NCBI GenBank assembly: GCA_964426895.1
Contig: CAYRSH010000015.1
Coordinates: 1 to 28,319 of the forward strand
Length of the DNA: 28,319 nt
Direction of reading: 5' to 3'
Source: Caldipriscus sp964426895
Lineage (GTDB): Bacteria > Hydrothermota > Hydrothermia > LBFQ01
Numbering within the stretch: the stretch's first letter is position 1; each line of letters opens with the position of its first letter. Shown here piece by piece: positions 1-7,918 of this stretch. The notes below the pieces were generated by a model that did not search any database, was not told the origin of the DNA, and saw nothing but the letters and a program-made list of their open reading frames with translations. The translations under genes and the position numbers were made by a program.

Positions 1-792
1 GGAATAGCCCAAATACGCCCGAAACTTTTAAATGTTAATTATAACTTGGAGTTGCATTTGAAATACATAAACACCGCAAGGGAAAAAGGGCTGGATTTAC
101 TCGTATTCCCCGAATTGAGTTTGACGGGTTATCTTACGGGTTGGATAACGCCAATCGTTGCGGTTGATATACATTCGTATGAAATCAAAAAGATTTTGGA
201 CTCTTCAAAGGATATAACGGTTGTTTTTGGCGCAATAATAGAGGAAAACGGGCAATTTTATAATTCCGCCGTATTCGTTGAAGATGGCGAGATAAAGGGG
301 ATCCATAAAAAGGTGTATTTGCCAACATATGGGATGTTTGACGAGGGGAGGTTTTTTACGGCGGGGAGTTCATTTGATGTTATCCATAGCAAGTTGGGAA
401 GGTTTGGAATTCTTATATGCGAAGACGCTTGGCATTTGGATTCATACCTTTTCTATGCCGATGCCGATTATATCGTCCTCATCGCAAATAACCCTTTTAG
501 GGTTGTTATATCCGACAACTCAATAAATGTTTGGCACAGAATAGCATCCATACCCCCTTTATTCTTCGGGATTCCAACCATTTACGCCAACAGGGTTGGG
601 GTTGAGGATGGTATAATATTTTTTGGAGGTTCAAGGGTTATTAACGGTGATGGTAGCGTTGAGGTAGAGGGGCATATTTTTGAAGAGGATTTTATAACGG
701 CGGAGGTAAAACCCCACAAATCCCGCGCCGCAAAGTATAAATCGGCAACTTTGAGGGAGCATTTAAATGCCATCCGGAAAAACGCACGATAG
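1..792 (+). CDS. Nitrilase-superfamily carbon-nitrogen hydrolase, 5' truncated by window edge
   Basis: The frame is open from base 1, and its first residues (GIAQIRPKLLNVNYNLELHL) match the conserved N-terminus of nitrilase-family amidases, so the gene begins just before the window. The TTG at 46 is internal and not the start. The Glu-Lys-Cys triad is visible, counting from base 1: Glu38 in FPELSLTGY, Lys104 in HKKVYLP and Cys140 in ILICEDAWH. These enzymes hydrolyse carboxamide or nitrile C-N bonds through a cysteine thioester in the cytoplasm. It resembles the glutaminase/amidase branch (NAD synthetase glutaminase domain, omega-amidase, N-carbamoyl amidase), but the substrate cannot be told from sequence. 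No synthetase domain follows; the next gene overlaps its 3' end by 26 bp. Confidence 0.9.
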   Translation, partial: GIAQIRPKLLNVNYNLELHLKYINTAREKGLDLLVFPELSLTGYLTGWITPIVAVDIHSYEIKKILDSSKDITVVFGAIIEENGQFYNSAVFVEDGEIKGIHKKVYLPTYGMFDEGRFFTAGSSFDVIHSKLGRFGILICEDAWHLDSYLFYADADYIVLIANNPFRVVISDNSINVWHRIASIPPLFFGIPTIYANRVGVEDGIIFFGGSRVINGDGSVEVEGHIFEEDFITAEVKPHKSRAAKYKSATLREHLNAIRKNAR

Positions 793-1255
793 GGTTAATA
801 TAGTTTCAACGGCAATATTGGGTTATTTCGCGTATTCAAGGGGTATGGGTTTGGATGAGGTTGTTGCGTTTTGCTTAGGGAGTTTGGTTGCAACCTTCTG
901 GTTCTCGCCGGATTTGGATTTAAGTTATTCAAAACCCGTTAAAAGATGGGGGAGGTTATCCTTTATATGGAGGCCTTACTCTTTGATTGTTCCACATAGG
1001 GGAATATCACATGTGCCTGTTCTCGGGATTTTAACGAGGTTTGGATATATATTTGTTATTTTCCTGTTCTTTTGGTTTTTAATCGCCGGAACGCTTTACA
1101 ACCTCGGATTATCACCTCCCCAATTAAAACCCCTTTCAATATTCAAAAACCCTTACTTTATCCCCTTTTTGTTGGGTATTCTATTTGCGGATACGCTACA
1201 TATCGTTTTGGATTGGGTTTGGAGTTCGTTAAAAAGGGGTGTTAAGGTAAGGTAG
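767..1255 (+). CDS. DUF2227-type putative metal-binding membrane protein
   Basis: The 162-residue product opens with MPSGKTHDRVN, the hallmark of the DUF2227 family of putative metal-binding integral membrane proteins, related to the YdjM/LexA-regulated hydrolase-like membrane group. Candidate metal ligands are His7-Asp8, Asp49 and Asp51 in SPDLDL, His77 and His82 in PHRGISH, and His145/Asp149 in HIVLDW. Two or three hydrophobic segments lie at about 31-48, 91-112 and 129-150. The ATG at 767 has GGGAG about 8 nt upstream, inside the nitrilase gene, which supports translational coupling. Its biochemical role is unknown. Its 3' end overlaps the convergent restriction endonuclease gene once the false gap downstream is collapsed. 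Confidence 0.75.
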   Translation: MPSGKTHDRVNIVSTAILGYFAYSRGMGLDEVVAFCLGSLVATFWFSPDLDLSYSKPVKRWGRLSFIWRPYSLIVPHRGISHVPVLGILTRFGYIFVIFLFFWFLIAGTLYNLGLSPPQLKPLSIFKNPYFIPFLLGILFADTLHIVLDWVWSSLKRGVKVR

Positions 1256-2013
1256 AACCCTTATATCCTTTTCAGCCTCCCAATTTCNNNNNNNNNNNNN
1301 NNNNNNNNNNNNNNNNNNNNNNNNNNNNNNNNNNNNNNNNNNNNNNNNNNNNNNNNNNNNNNNNNNNNNNNNNNNNNNNNNNNNNNNAAAGGGGTGTTAA
1401 GGTAAGGTAGAACCCTTATATCCTTTTCAGCCTCCCAATTTCTATCCCTTTTGACTGAAAATACAATAAACACCTTTTCCTTATGCGTCTTAGCAAGCCA
1501 CTCTTTCCATCTGTGAATTTCCGGTGTTTGTTCATAAGTTATGGGCTTTATTTGCAAACCAATATACTTGTTTCCAATCTGAATATAAAAATCCACATTG
1601 TAAAGTCTATCCCACTCATCGGGGGCGGGTTTTATCTCCACACCCAATTCCTTTTGTAATTCCCCATATATCGTGTTTATCTCCGTTAAATAACCCTCGT
1701 ATGTTCTATTAATTACAAGGTTGCGAATATACCGGATACAATCTTCCTCCGTTACTTCCCCAATTTCCGCCTGTATAACCTCTGTAATTTTCACATATAA
1801 TTTCCTTCCCAAGTCCTCAATATACTCCTCAGGAGATAAAGAAATGCCTTTGCTTTTGAGAAAATCAGAAAGTTTTTTGTAATAAAATTGCTCCCAGTCC
1901 TCAATCGTTTTTGGGCTACATTCACGAATCCATTTAGATACAGGACCGACACTTTTTTTCTTATTCAAGCCCCATCTATTTGTGGCCATATTCAAAATCC
2001 ATTCCTTTGCCAT
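1229..2013 (-). CDS. MjaI-like type II restriction endonuclease (predicted CTAG)
   Basis: This is the restriction partner of the upstream methyltransferase. The N-terminus (MAKEWILNMATNRWGLN) and overall layout resemble the RE_MjaI family, whose founder cuts CTAG. A PD-(D/E)xK-like core is visible at Asp141 (NVDFYIQ) and Gln154-Ile-Lys156 (GLQIKPI), a variant with Gln in place of the usual acidic residue. I chose ATG 2013 over TTG 2037: it lies 4 nt after the methyltransferase stop, with AAAGGGG about 8 nt upstream. As written, the frame runs into the N gap. Merging the two 55-bp repeat copies gives a 209-residue protein ending LNTPF with a stop at 1229-1231, overlapping the convergent DUF2227 gene by 27 bp. 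The apparent C-terminus EIGRLKRI beyond the gap is an artefact. Confidence 0.75.
1233..1442. repeat. Identical 55-bp direct repeat flanking the N gap (assembly redundancy)
   Basis: Bases 1233-1287 and 1388-1442 are identical over all 55 positions and sit exactly at the two edges of the N run. This is what unmerged overlapping contig ends look like. Superimposing the two copies restores a normal stop for the minus-strand endonuclease gene, so the repeat is very likely one genomic copy. Confidence 0.85.
1288..1387. other. Assembly gap, 100 N (probably spurious)
   Basis: A run of exactly 100 N, the conventional length for a gap of unknown size. Because the two flanks repeat each other, the true gap size is probably minus 55 bp, meaning no sequence is missing. 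Confidence 0.9.
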
Positions 2014-2017
2014 TGTT

Positions 2018-3253
2018 TTACCCCTTTTCCAACTCAATGAACTTTGTTTTATATTTATATTCCGTTGTTCTATCCGCCTTTGCCATTCCGGATTTAATTA
2101 AGTAGGCATTCACAAAAATCCTGTTTTTTAAATATACATAGGCCTTTATGGTATTCCCTTCTAAGACCGCACCATTATCAAAACGAATATAAACCTCTCT
2201 CTTCAAAACGCGATTTTTCAAATAGTTCATCGCTTCATCTTTTTTAACAACTTTTACCCCTAAAAGTTTAACTATCAAGCCCGTATTCAATTTAATAGTG
2301 TGTTCATCTAAAATTTCAACAACCTTGTAAAGCCCATAGTTCTTGAAATTGAATTTTGCAGGGTCTATTTTGGGTTTAGCATCTTTAATCCTCGGGACAT
2401 AATCAACATTATCAATCTCTACCGGTTTTTTCCGCCTTATTATCCGAATACTCCCACTGGATTTTATCAAATCCCACTTTAATCCGAGTTTTTCTTTTAT
2501 TACATTCAAGAATTTTTCGTTTATCTCATAACCTATTGCATTTCTATTCAGATTTAAAGCCACTTTTACAGTAGTTCCACTTCCAAGGAAAGGGTCAAGG
2601 ACGGTGTCGCCAACAAAAGAATACATTTTTATAAGTCTTTTTGGCAATTCCTCCGGAAACATCGCCTCGTGTTCTATCTGCCTTACGCCGCCAAAATTCC
2701 AATGTCCATAGAAATACTTCTTCCATTCTTCCTTTGTTAGTTTGGACTTTTCCTTTATTTCCTTTGGAACTTTTCCAGCCTTTCCGGGTTTTTTAAATAT
2801 TAGAATGTATTCGTAGTCAATTTCAACCATGCCGTTGGGTGGGTATGGATAAGAACCCATAACATTTGCTCCACCCGTTGTATTCATCGTGGTTTTCTTC
2901 TGCCAAATTATTGAACCCATATAATCAAACCCTATACCTTCGCATTGTGCAATAATTTCCGCGTGTAGGGGTATAACCTTGTACTTTCCGTAAACAAACG
3001 ACCTTGTAAATTGATCGCCTATGTTTATGCATAACCTCCTTCCCGGTTTTAAAACCCTAAAACTTTCCTTCCAAACCCTGTATAAGTCTTTCAAGTATTC
3101 ATATAAGGTTTGACCGTATCCTATTTGCCCCTCAACCCCGTAATCTTTAATATGCCAATAAGGGGGGGATGTTATGATAAGATCAACACTTTCGTCTTCC
3201 ACTTCCACCATTTTACGGCTATCGCCAATTATGATTTTCGCCCAGTTGTTCAT
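2018..3253 (-). CDS. MjaI/MthZI-like N4-cytosine DNA methyltransferase with SNase-like C-terminal domain
   Basis: A beta-class amino-methyltransferase: catalytic motif IV TSPPY at 28-32 precedes the AdoMet motif DPFLGSGTT at 220-228. SPPY favours N4-cytosine, and the sequence resembles the CTAG methylases of the M.MjaI/M.MthZI group, so it should protect the host against the adjacent endonuclease. Residues 309-411 form an added domain with the staphylococcal nuclease (OB) pattern: HTIKLNTGLIVKLLGV, then AYVYLKNRIFVNAYLIKSGMA. The nuclease catalytic residues are replaced: Lys329 and Lys370 stand where the two arginines should be, and the D-T-x-E segment is KVVKKDE. It is therefore probably a binding module and not a nuclease. 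The gene starts 16 nt after the 3' end of tRNA-Ala and has no Shine-Dalgarno. Confidence 0.85.
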   Translation of the reverse strand: MNNWAKIIIGDSRKMVEVEDESVDLIITSPPYWHIKDYGVEGQIGYGQTLYEYLKDLYRVWKESFRVLKPGRRLCINIGDQFTRSFVYGKYKVIPLHAEIIAQCEGIGFDYMGSIIWQKKTTMNTTGGANVMGSYPYPPNGMVEIDYEYILIFKKPGKAGKVPKEIKEKSKLTKEEWKKYFYGHWNFGGVRQIEHEAMFPEELPKRLIKMYSFVGDTVLDPFLGSGTTVKVALNLNRNAIGYEINEKFLNVIKEKLGLKWDLIKSSGSIRIIRRKKPVEIDNVDYVPRIKDAKPKIDPAKFNFKNYGLYKVVEILDEHTIKLNTGLIVKLLGVKVVKKDEAMNYLKNRVLKREVYIRFDNGAVLEGNTIKAYVYLKNRIFVNAYLIKSGMAKADRTTEYKYKTKFIELEKG

Positions 3254-3269
3254 CTATCAAACAAAAAAG

Positions 3270-3342
3270 TGGAGCGGAGGGGACTCGAACCCCCGACCTC
3301 CTGAATGCCATTCAGGCGCTCTCCCATCTGAGCTACCGCCCC
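3270..3342 (-). tRNA. tRNA-Ala (anticodon GGC)
   Basis: A 73-nt cloverleaf on the minus strand. The acceptor arms GGGGCGG/CCGCTCC include the G3-U70 wobble pair that identifies alanine tRNAs. The anticodon stem CCTGA/TCAGG encloses the loop ATGGCAT, giving anticodon GGC; the T arm contains GGTTCGAGTCC. The discriminator is A and CCA is not encoded. A T6 tract begins two bases after the discriminator. Confidence 0.97.
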
Positions 3343-3353
3343 GTTAAACGGGT

Positions 3354-3359
3354 ATTATA
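3354..3359 (-). promoter_or_regulatory. -10 box (TATAAT) of tRNA-Ala
   Basis: A perfect TATAAT on the minus strand lies 11 nt before the tRNA 5' end, within AACCTTATAATA, an extended motif also seen before pheT and, with one change, before hpf. No convincing -35 at 16-18 bp. It would also serve the downstream restriction-modification genes. Confidence 0.7.
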
Positions 3360-3382
3360 AGGTTGTAATGTTTATCAAGTGG

Positions 3383-4624
3383 CTATTCCCCCAGTTTAAA
3401 GTATTCCCTTAACCTTTCCTTTATGCCTTCTTCATCCAAACCCCTAAGTGATCTTATAAGGTTGGCATAGGGTTTTAAAGGTTCCATATCTTCAAACTCT
3501 ATACCCTCCCTTTGGATTTGGATATTACCCTTATCATCAATTAAAGCACCCTTGGTTTTTATAAAATACCTGTAAATATAACCCTTATCCGAAAGCCTCG
3601 TAAGTTTTTCTTCAATTTCCCTTCTGTTTTCCGAACCGAGTTCAACCCGTAAATACGGCGGTTTTAAACCGTAATCCCTTATCTTTTCCAATGCCATCTC
3701 CAAGGTTTTCCAATCCTCACAATCAAACCTCATAAAAGGGCGACATTTCCTTAAAGGTATAAAGGATTCGTTTTTTATGTATTCCTTCGGTATAATGCCT
3801 TCATCGGTGATTCCCCTTTCCTCAACAAATAATCGCCCATTTTCTAAAATATATACCCCTTTCAAAACAAATCTCAAAAACTCGTCACCATCGTACAGCA
3901 AAAACTCCCTATAATCAACCGATTCGGAAATGTTTTCGTATTCCGTAGAACCAACATTTATAAAAAGCCTACTATCGGTCAAAACTTTTATCAGTGGTTT
4001 GTGTATATGCCCGTTTATGATAACCCGAAAGTTTTGGGGTATGTCGGAGTATTTTAAGGAATAATACGGTATATCCTCCCCAACGCTTTGGTGGAGTATT
4101 AGAAATGCGGGTTTGTTTTCTATCTTTTTTGAAGATTCCTCCAACTTGGATTTTAATATTGAGGGGTCATCCTCATAAAAGTATCCGAATGCCACTATTG
4201 GAACAAGGGGTGTTTGTATAATACCATAAGAATTTGCACGAACTATAAAGAGGCTTTTCCCCACAAAATCGTTTAATGCGGTTTCAATTATTGAAAAAGC
4301 CCTGTTTTCCACACTGTGAGATTTTACAAAGTCGTGATTCCCCTCTATTAAAACCACATTTATGCCGGCTTTCAAAAGTTTGCTTAAACCGTTAATTGCC
4401 ACTTTTATGCTTTCGTTATATATCTCCCCTTCCGCCCTTGCCTCTAACAGATCACCCGCGTGGAAAACATAATCCGGTTTTTCCTTTAAAAAGATTTCAA
4501 CGGCCTCTTCAAAGGTATCCCTATAATCATCCTTCCTACCGTAATCCCTATCACCCTCTGGTATGTTGTTGTTTTTATACATCGTATTTCCCAAGTGTGT
4601 ATCGGAAAATATCCCAACCTTCAT
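3383..4624 (-). CDS. Mre11/SbcD-like DNA repair metallophosphoesterase
   Basis: The 413-residue protein carries the calcineurin-like phosphoesterase motifs in order: Asp8/His10 in FSDTHLG, Asp58 in HAGDLL, the GNHD motif at 95-98 (Asn96, His97, Asp98), His178 in LILHQS, and GHIH at 205-208. This is the Mn-binding active site of Mre11/SbcD nucleases, which process DNA ends and hairpins with a Rad50/SbcC ATPase. The C-terminal third (about 280-413) would be the capping/accessory part. No SbcC/Rad50 gene is in the window, so it is either an orphan copy or works with an ATPase encoded elsewhere. Its ATG overlaps the upstream gene's stop (ATGA), indicating coupling to the secreted OB-fold protein, an odd pairing. 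Confidence 0.85.
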   Translation of the reverse strand: MKVGIFSDTHLGNTMYKNNNIPEGDRDYGRKDDYRDTFEEAVEIFLKEKPDYVFHAGDLLEARAEGEIYNESIKVAINGLSKLLKAGINVVLIEGNHDFVKSHSVENRAFSIIETALNDFVGKSLFIVRANSYGIIQTPLVPIVAFGYFYEDDPSILKSKLEESSKKIENKPAFLILHQSVGEDIPYYSLKYSDIPQNFRVIINGHIHKPLIKVLTDSRLFINVGSTEYENISESVDYREFLLYDGDEFLRFVLKGVYILENGRLFVEERGITDEGIIPKEYIKNESFIPLRKCRPFMRFDCEDWKTLEMALEKIRDYGLKPPYLRVELGSENRREIEEKLTRLSDKGYIYRYFIKTKGALIDDKGNIQIQREGIEFEDMEPLKPYANLIRSLRGLDEEGIKERLREYFKLGE

Positions 4625-6846
4625 TTCGCACCTATCACTATCGGCTTAACCTTTTTTAAAGTCCTTTCACCCGTCCTAACGCTAACATATAGGACATAAA
4701 CCCCCGAGGGCATAACCCTACCATAGGGGTTTTTGCCATCCCAAGTGAATAAACCTCCTGAATAATTCCCCTCTGCTATGGTTTTAACCAACCTGCCCAT
4801 ATCGTCGTATATTTTTACCTCATAAACCCCCTGAGGACCCTTAACCTCTATCAGTGAAACCTCACCTTTTGATGGTATAAACACATTTTTCTTTACAACA
4901 ACGCTGAGGTTTTGAGAATATAGGTTTTCACCGAGAACCTTCACATCGGCGGTATTCCTCGGGATGAGTTGGTATCCCGTGTTATAAGGGGGTGTTGTTG
5001 AATATTGTCCAACTATCCCAACTATTGAAATAAATTTTCCGGGTTCAATCCTTGAAAGGTCTATACCGGTATTCGGATAAACATAAACCGTTATGGGTGC
5101 AGAACCGTTTTGAACGGTAAAGGACTTACCTATGCCCGCATACGACGGTAAGGATGAGACCACGACCGTATCAACCCTTACGAGGGAACCTTCCAAATCC
5201 TCGTTTAAAGGTTGTCCGGGTAAAAGTTTTAAAGGTTTGGGTAGGGTATCTTCGCCTATTATTCTTAAACTCGTGAAAATAACTTCCGTTAATCCGTTAT
5301 ACTCGCTAACCGTTCCCTTAACGAGGACAACATTACCCCTCTTTAAACCCAAAAACGATGATGAATAAATATTAACCCCACCCGTGCCGTCGTATATATA
5401 TGTTGATGTGTTTGATGTTGAGAAGTTTGAAGGTTCGGCCATAACAACACCCGCCGTTAAAACCGTTTGTCCTTCCAACTTTGAAGAATACTCCCCGGGA
5501 TTTCTCGCCTGTATCTCGCTTATAGGTGTTGTAAAGTATAACCTCGGTGTGTATATTGACCTCTTGAAATTCCTAAGGGTATCGGGGGCTGAGAATATAT
5601 AAAGCATAACGGAATCCATATTTTTAGGTTTCGTTGAAAACTTTAAGGTATCAAATGTTAAACTTATGCCCCAGAACTGGGCACAAACCGTATCCACAAG
5701 TGAAAATACACTATCCGGCGACCTGTTTCCGAGTTTCATACCCTCGACTTCAGAGGCGTTTAAACCATCCGAACAAACCCTCAATTTTGCCGTTGTATTT
5801 ATTGAATAAAGTAAAACCTTCCAATCCTGTGGCGTGTTCCTTTTACCAAAGAATGGGATTAACCTATCAACATAAACGGACGAGTAAAAGATTATATCGG
5901 ATGTGGTTCTCGGTATAATCCTGTAAATGTTTCCGGAAGACGAACTGTCCTCATCAACGACGCCTATTAGGTCAAATATCGTATCCGGCGGGATAAAGCC
6001 GTCAATGTATGTGTATCGGTCTATGTAAAGGTTTCCGTTGTTTCCGTATTTATCGGTTATTGGGATGTTTGTTGATGGGGGAATATATGTTAATGTATCC
6101 GGTATCCTTACGCTGTCAATCCTTATCAAAACACCCGACCTCAACTCCCTCGCGTATGTAAGCCTATCAACTATATAAGGAGAGGGCACACCAACATACT
6201 CCCTACCCTTTAAAACGGGATTTACTATCTCTTCAAGACCCCTATAAGGGGAGAATGTTCCCGAAACCTTTATGTATTCTCCGGGATAAGCCCCAACACT
6301 TCCATAAATAACGATTCCGCTCAGGGTATCCCTTATGGTATCCTGAATATATGTTTTTGAACCTATTACCGCGCTGACAATACCCCTTACATTTACGCTT
6401 TTACCCAAAAGGAAGGGCTTTTCCGCCAAGGATTTGTGGAAAAACAGGAGGGGAACGGTTGTGTCCTCCCTTATAACCATAAATTTTACCCATAATCTCG
6501 TTGTATCCGTTGAATTTGCGAGTATTAGCAGAAAAGAATCCAGTTTCTCTTGGTTATTAGTTGAGAAATCCCGTATTGAAATCCCACCTTCACCCCCGGG
6601 GTTCATTGTAAAGCCCGAAATTTCAATGTTTGGAGGGGATACGGTAATACTTGAACCTACAAACGCACCATCGGGTGCAACCGTATTAAAATTATACCCA
6701 GATGGGAAAACGAGTTTTACATAATTTGCAGGCGAGGATGAAGAATTAAGGGATATGTTAATCGTTAAAACCCAAGGGGTGTTTTTCGGTATTAACTCCC
6801 CGAATGTTATCACATCGGCGTTTATAATTGATACGAGGAAATACAT
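4621..6846 (-). CDS. Secreted multi-OB-fold protein with C-terminal FlgD-like sorting domain
   Basis: A 741-residue exported protein. A very short hydrophobic start (MYFLVSIINA) is followed by a beta-rich N-terminal domain (about 15-130), then two OB-fold pairs of the YhcR/DUF5689-like kind at about 145-320 and 455-637. The pairs look like a duplication: each ends in matching strands, RIIPRTTSDI (309-318) and QLIPRNTADV (626-635). Between them (about 325-440) is a beta domain that may be DNRLRE-like. Residues 661-741 form a FlgD-type Ig domain (YEVKIYDDMGRLVKTI, then MPSGVYVLYV), usual at the C-terminus of type IX-secreted or surface-anchored proteins. An in-frame TAG four codons upstream fixes the start at or after 6846. 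The function is unknown; related OB folds bind nucleic acids or ligands in extracellular nucleases. Confidence 0.75.
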   Translation of the reverse strand: MYFLVSIINADVITFGELIPKNTPWVLTINISLNSSSSPANYVKLVFPSGYNFNTVAPDGAFVGSSITVSPPNIEISGFTMNPGGEGGISIRDFSTNNQEKLDSFLLILANSTDTTRLWVKFMVIREDTTVPLLFFHKSLAEKPFLLGKSVNVRGIVSAVIGSKTYIQDTIRDTLSGIVIYGSVGAYPGEYIKVSGTFSPYRGLEEIVNPVLKGREYVGVPSPYIVDRLTYARELRSGVLIRIDSVRIPDTLTYIPPSTNIPITDKYGNNGNLYIDRYTYIDGFIPPDTIFDLIGVVDEDSSSSGNIYRIIPRTTSDIIFYSSVYVDRLIPFFGKRNTPQDWKVLLYSINTTAKLRVCSDGLNASEVEGMKLGNRSPDSVFSLVDTVCAQFWGISLTFDTLKFSTKPKNMDSVMLYIFSAPDTLRNFKRSIYTPRLYFTTPISEIQARNPGEYSSKLEGQTVLTAGVVMAEPSNFSTSNTSTYIYDGTGGVNIYSSSFLGLKRGNVVLVKGTVSEYNGLTEVIFTSLRIIGEDTLPKPLKLLPGQPLNEDLEGSLVRVDTVVVSSLPSYAGIGKSFTVQNGSAPITVYVYPNTGIDLSRIEPGKFISIVGIVGQYSTTPPYNTGYQLIPRNTADVKVLGENLYSQNLSVVVKKNVFIPSKGEVSLIEVKGPQGVYEVKIYDDMGRLVKTIAEGNYSGGLFTWDGKNPYGRVMPSGVYVLYVSVRTGERTLKKVKPIVIGAK

Positions 6847-6855
6847 AAACTGGAT

Positions 6856-6861
6856 ATTCTA
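6856..6861 (-). promoter_or_regulatory. -10 box (TAGAAT), leaderless start for the OB-fold protein gene
   Basis: TAGAAT on the minus strand, followed by 9 nt and then ATG at 6846, the same geometry as several other first genes here. No Shine-Dalgarno fits in that space. Confidence 0.5.
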
Positions 6862-6901
6862 CTTCCGATAAACCTTGTTTTGTGTAAGAACAAACAACAT
6901 T

Positions 6902-6907
6902 GATAAT
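6902..6907 (+). promoter_or_regulatory. -10-like GATAAT before the decayed methyltransferase
   Basis: GATAAT followed by 9 nt and then the codon ATA (6917), at which the conserved reading YELALAQLEL begins. TTGTGT lies 16 bp upstream as a possible -35. The spacing matches the leaderless genes of this window, suggesting that ATA occupies the former start codon. Confidence 0.4.
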
Positions 6908-6916
6908 ACGCAATTT

Positions 6917-7918
6917 ATATACGAACTGGCATTGGCGCAACTTGAACTTTTGGCATTTAGCGTAGATTTTAGGATTAAAAACGGTTTAAGGGTTTTTGAA
7001 GTGTTAAATGGAAATTACGATATAAACCTGCTAAAAAGGAGATTGGCGTACTTTAAAACCGTTGACGGAGATTATACGAATTATTACCACATAATCCGCA
7101 AAGATCGGACATAACCCATTGGATATATCCATATAAGGGGAAATTCCACGCCCAGATGATAAGGGCATTATTGAATATCATTAACATTAAAGAGGGGGAT
7201 ACCGTTTTAGACCCTTTCATAGGCAGCGGAACCACGGCCTTAGAGGCCCAACTCTTGGGCATAAACTGTGTTGGTTTTGGACGAAATAATAAAAGGAAAC
7301 CTGTTTAAATTCAACGAAGGCGATATTGATGTGGTTTTAAACGACATATCCAACGAAAAGGTGAGAAACTTCTATCTTATGGCAAAGTTGGTATCCATAA
7401 GCGATAAGGTTAGGAGAAAAAAAGACTTCACGAAATCTTTTGTTAGCAACCTTGAAAAGATGATTTTATCCGTTAAGGATTATGGGGATGTTGTAAGGGA
7501 GTTAAATCTCAATCTTGGAAAGGTTGATATAAGAATTGGGGATGCGAGGAATTTACCCTTACCGGAAGAAAGTGTTGATGGAATAATCACTTCCCCGCCT
7601 TATTCAATAGCCTTGGATTATGTTTCAAACGATGCCCACGCTTTAAAATCCTTAGGATATGACCTTTCGGAATTTAGGGAGAAGGTAATAGGGGTTAGGG
7701 GTAAGGGTAAAATAGGAAACGCCACATATAACGGTGAGGAAATAAAGACGGTTGAGTTCATAGTGGATTACGCCCAGAGTTTGGGTTTTGTATTGTTCAA
7801 AAACATAAAAAAGATCATTTTCGGCCTATACAATGTTATGCAAAGGGAAAACATTTTGATATTTAAAAGAGGAAACTTTGGCCAAGTTCTTAGAGCCTTT
7901 GCGGGGTATTCCTTATAA
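6917..7918 (+). pseudogene. Frameshifted DNA methyltransferase (restriction-modification remnant)
   Basis: Three frame segments together spell one methyltransferase of the Trm11/COG1041-like type. Segment one (to about 7090) reads YELALAQLELLAFS. Segment two, in the next frame, reads THWIYPYKGKFHAQMIRALL and then DTVLDPFIGSGTTALEAQ, the AdoMet-binding motif. Segment three (from about 7268) holds the catalytic motif TSPPYSIALDYV (TSPPY at 7589-7603). The first shift lies somewhere in 7060-7103; the second is explained by one extra T in the T4 run at 7275-7278. The C-terminal end reads poorly, and the apparent start codon is ATA. It overlaps the following endonuclease remnant by 41 bp. Sequencing error could explain one frameshift, but hardly the whole set with the neighbouring deletion. 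Confidence 0.75.

Noticed and set aside
46..48. TTG 46 as the start of the nitrilase
   Set aside because: The frame is open and family-like from base 1 (GIAQIRP...), so the gene is cut by the window edge.
2014..2037. TTG 2037 as the start of the endonuclease gene
   Set aside because: ATG 2013 has AAAGGGG at proper spacing directly after the methyltransferase stop and begins the family-like MAKEWIL text.
3270..3342. tRNA-Ala as an integration site for the restriction genes
   Set aside because: I could not find a second copy of the tRNA 3' end at the far side of the restriction genes, and no integrase is present.
5132..5918. Several plus-strand ORFs of 72-94 codons within 5.1-5.9 kb
   Set aside because: They are antisense shadows of the 741-residue secreted protein, without ribosome-binding sites or family-like text.
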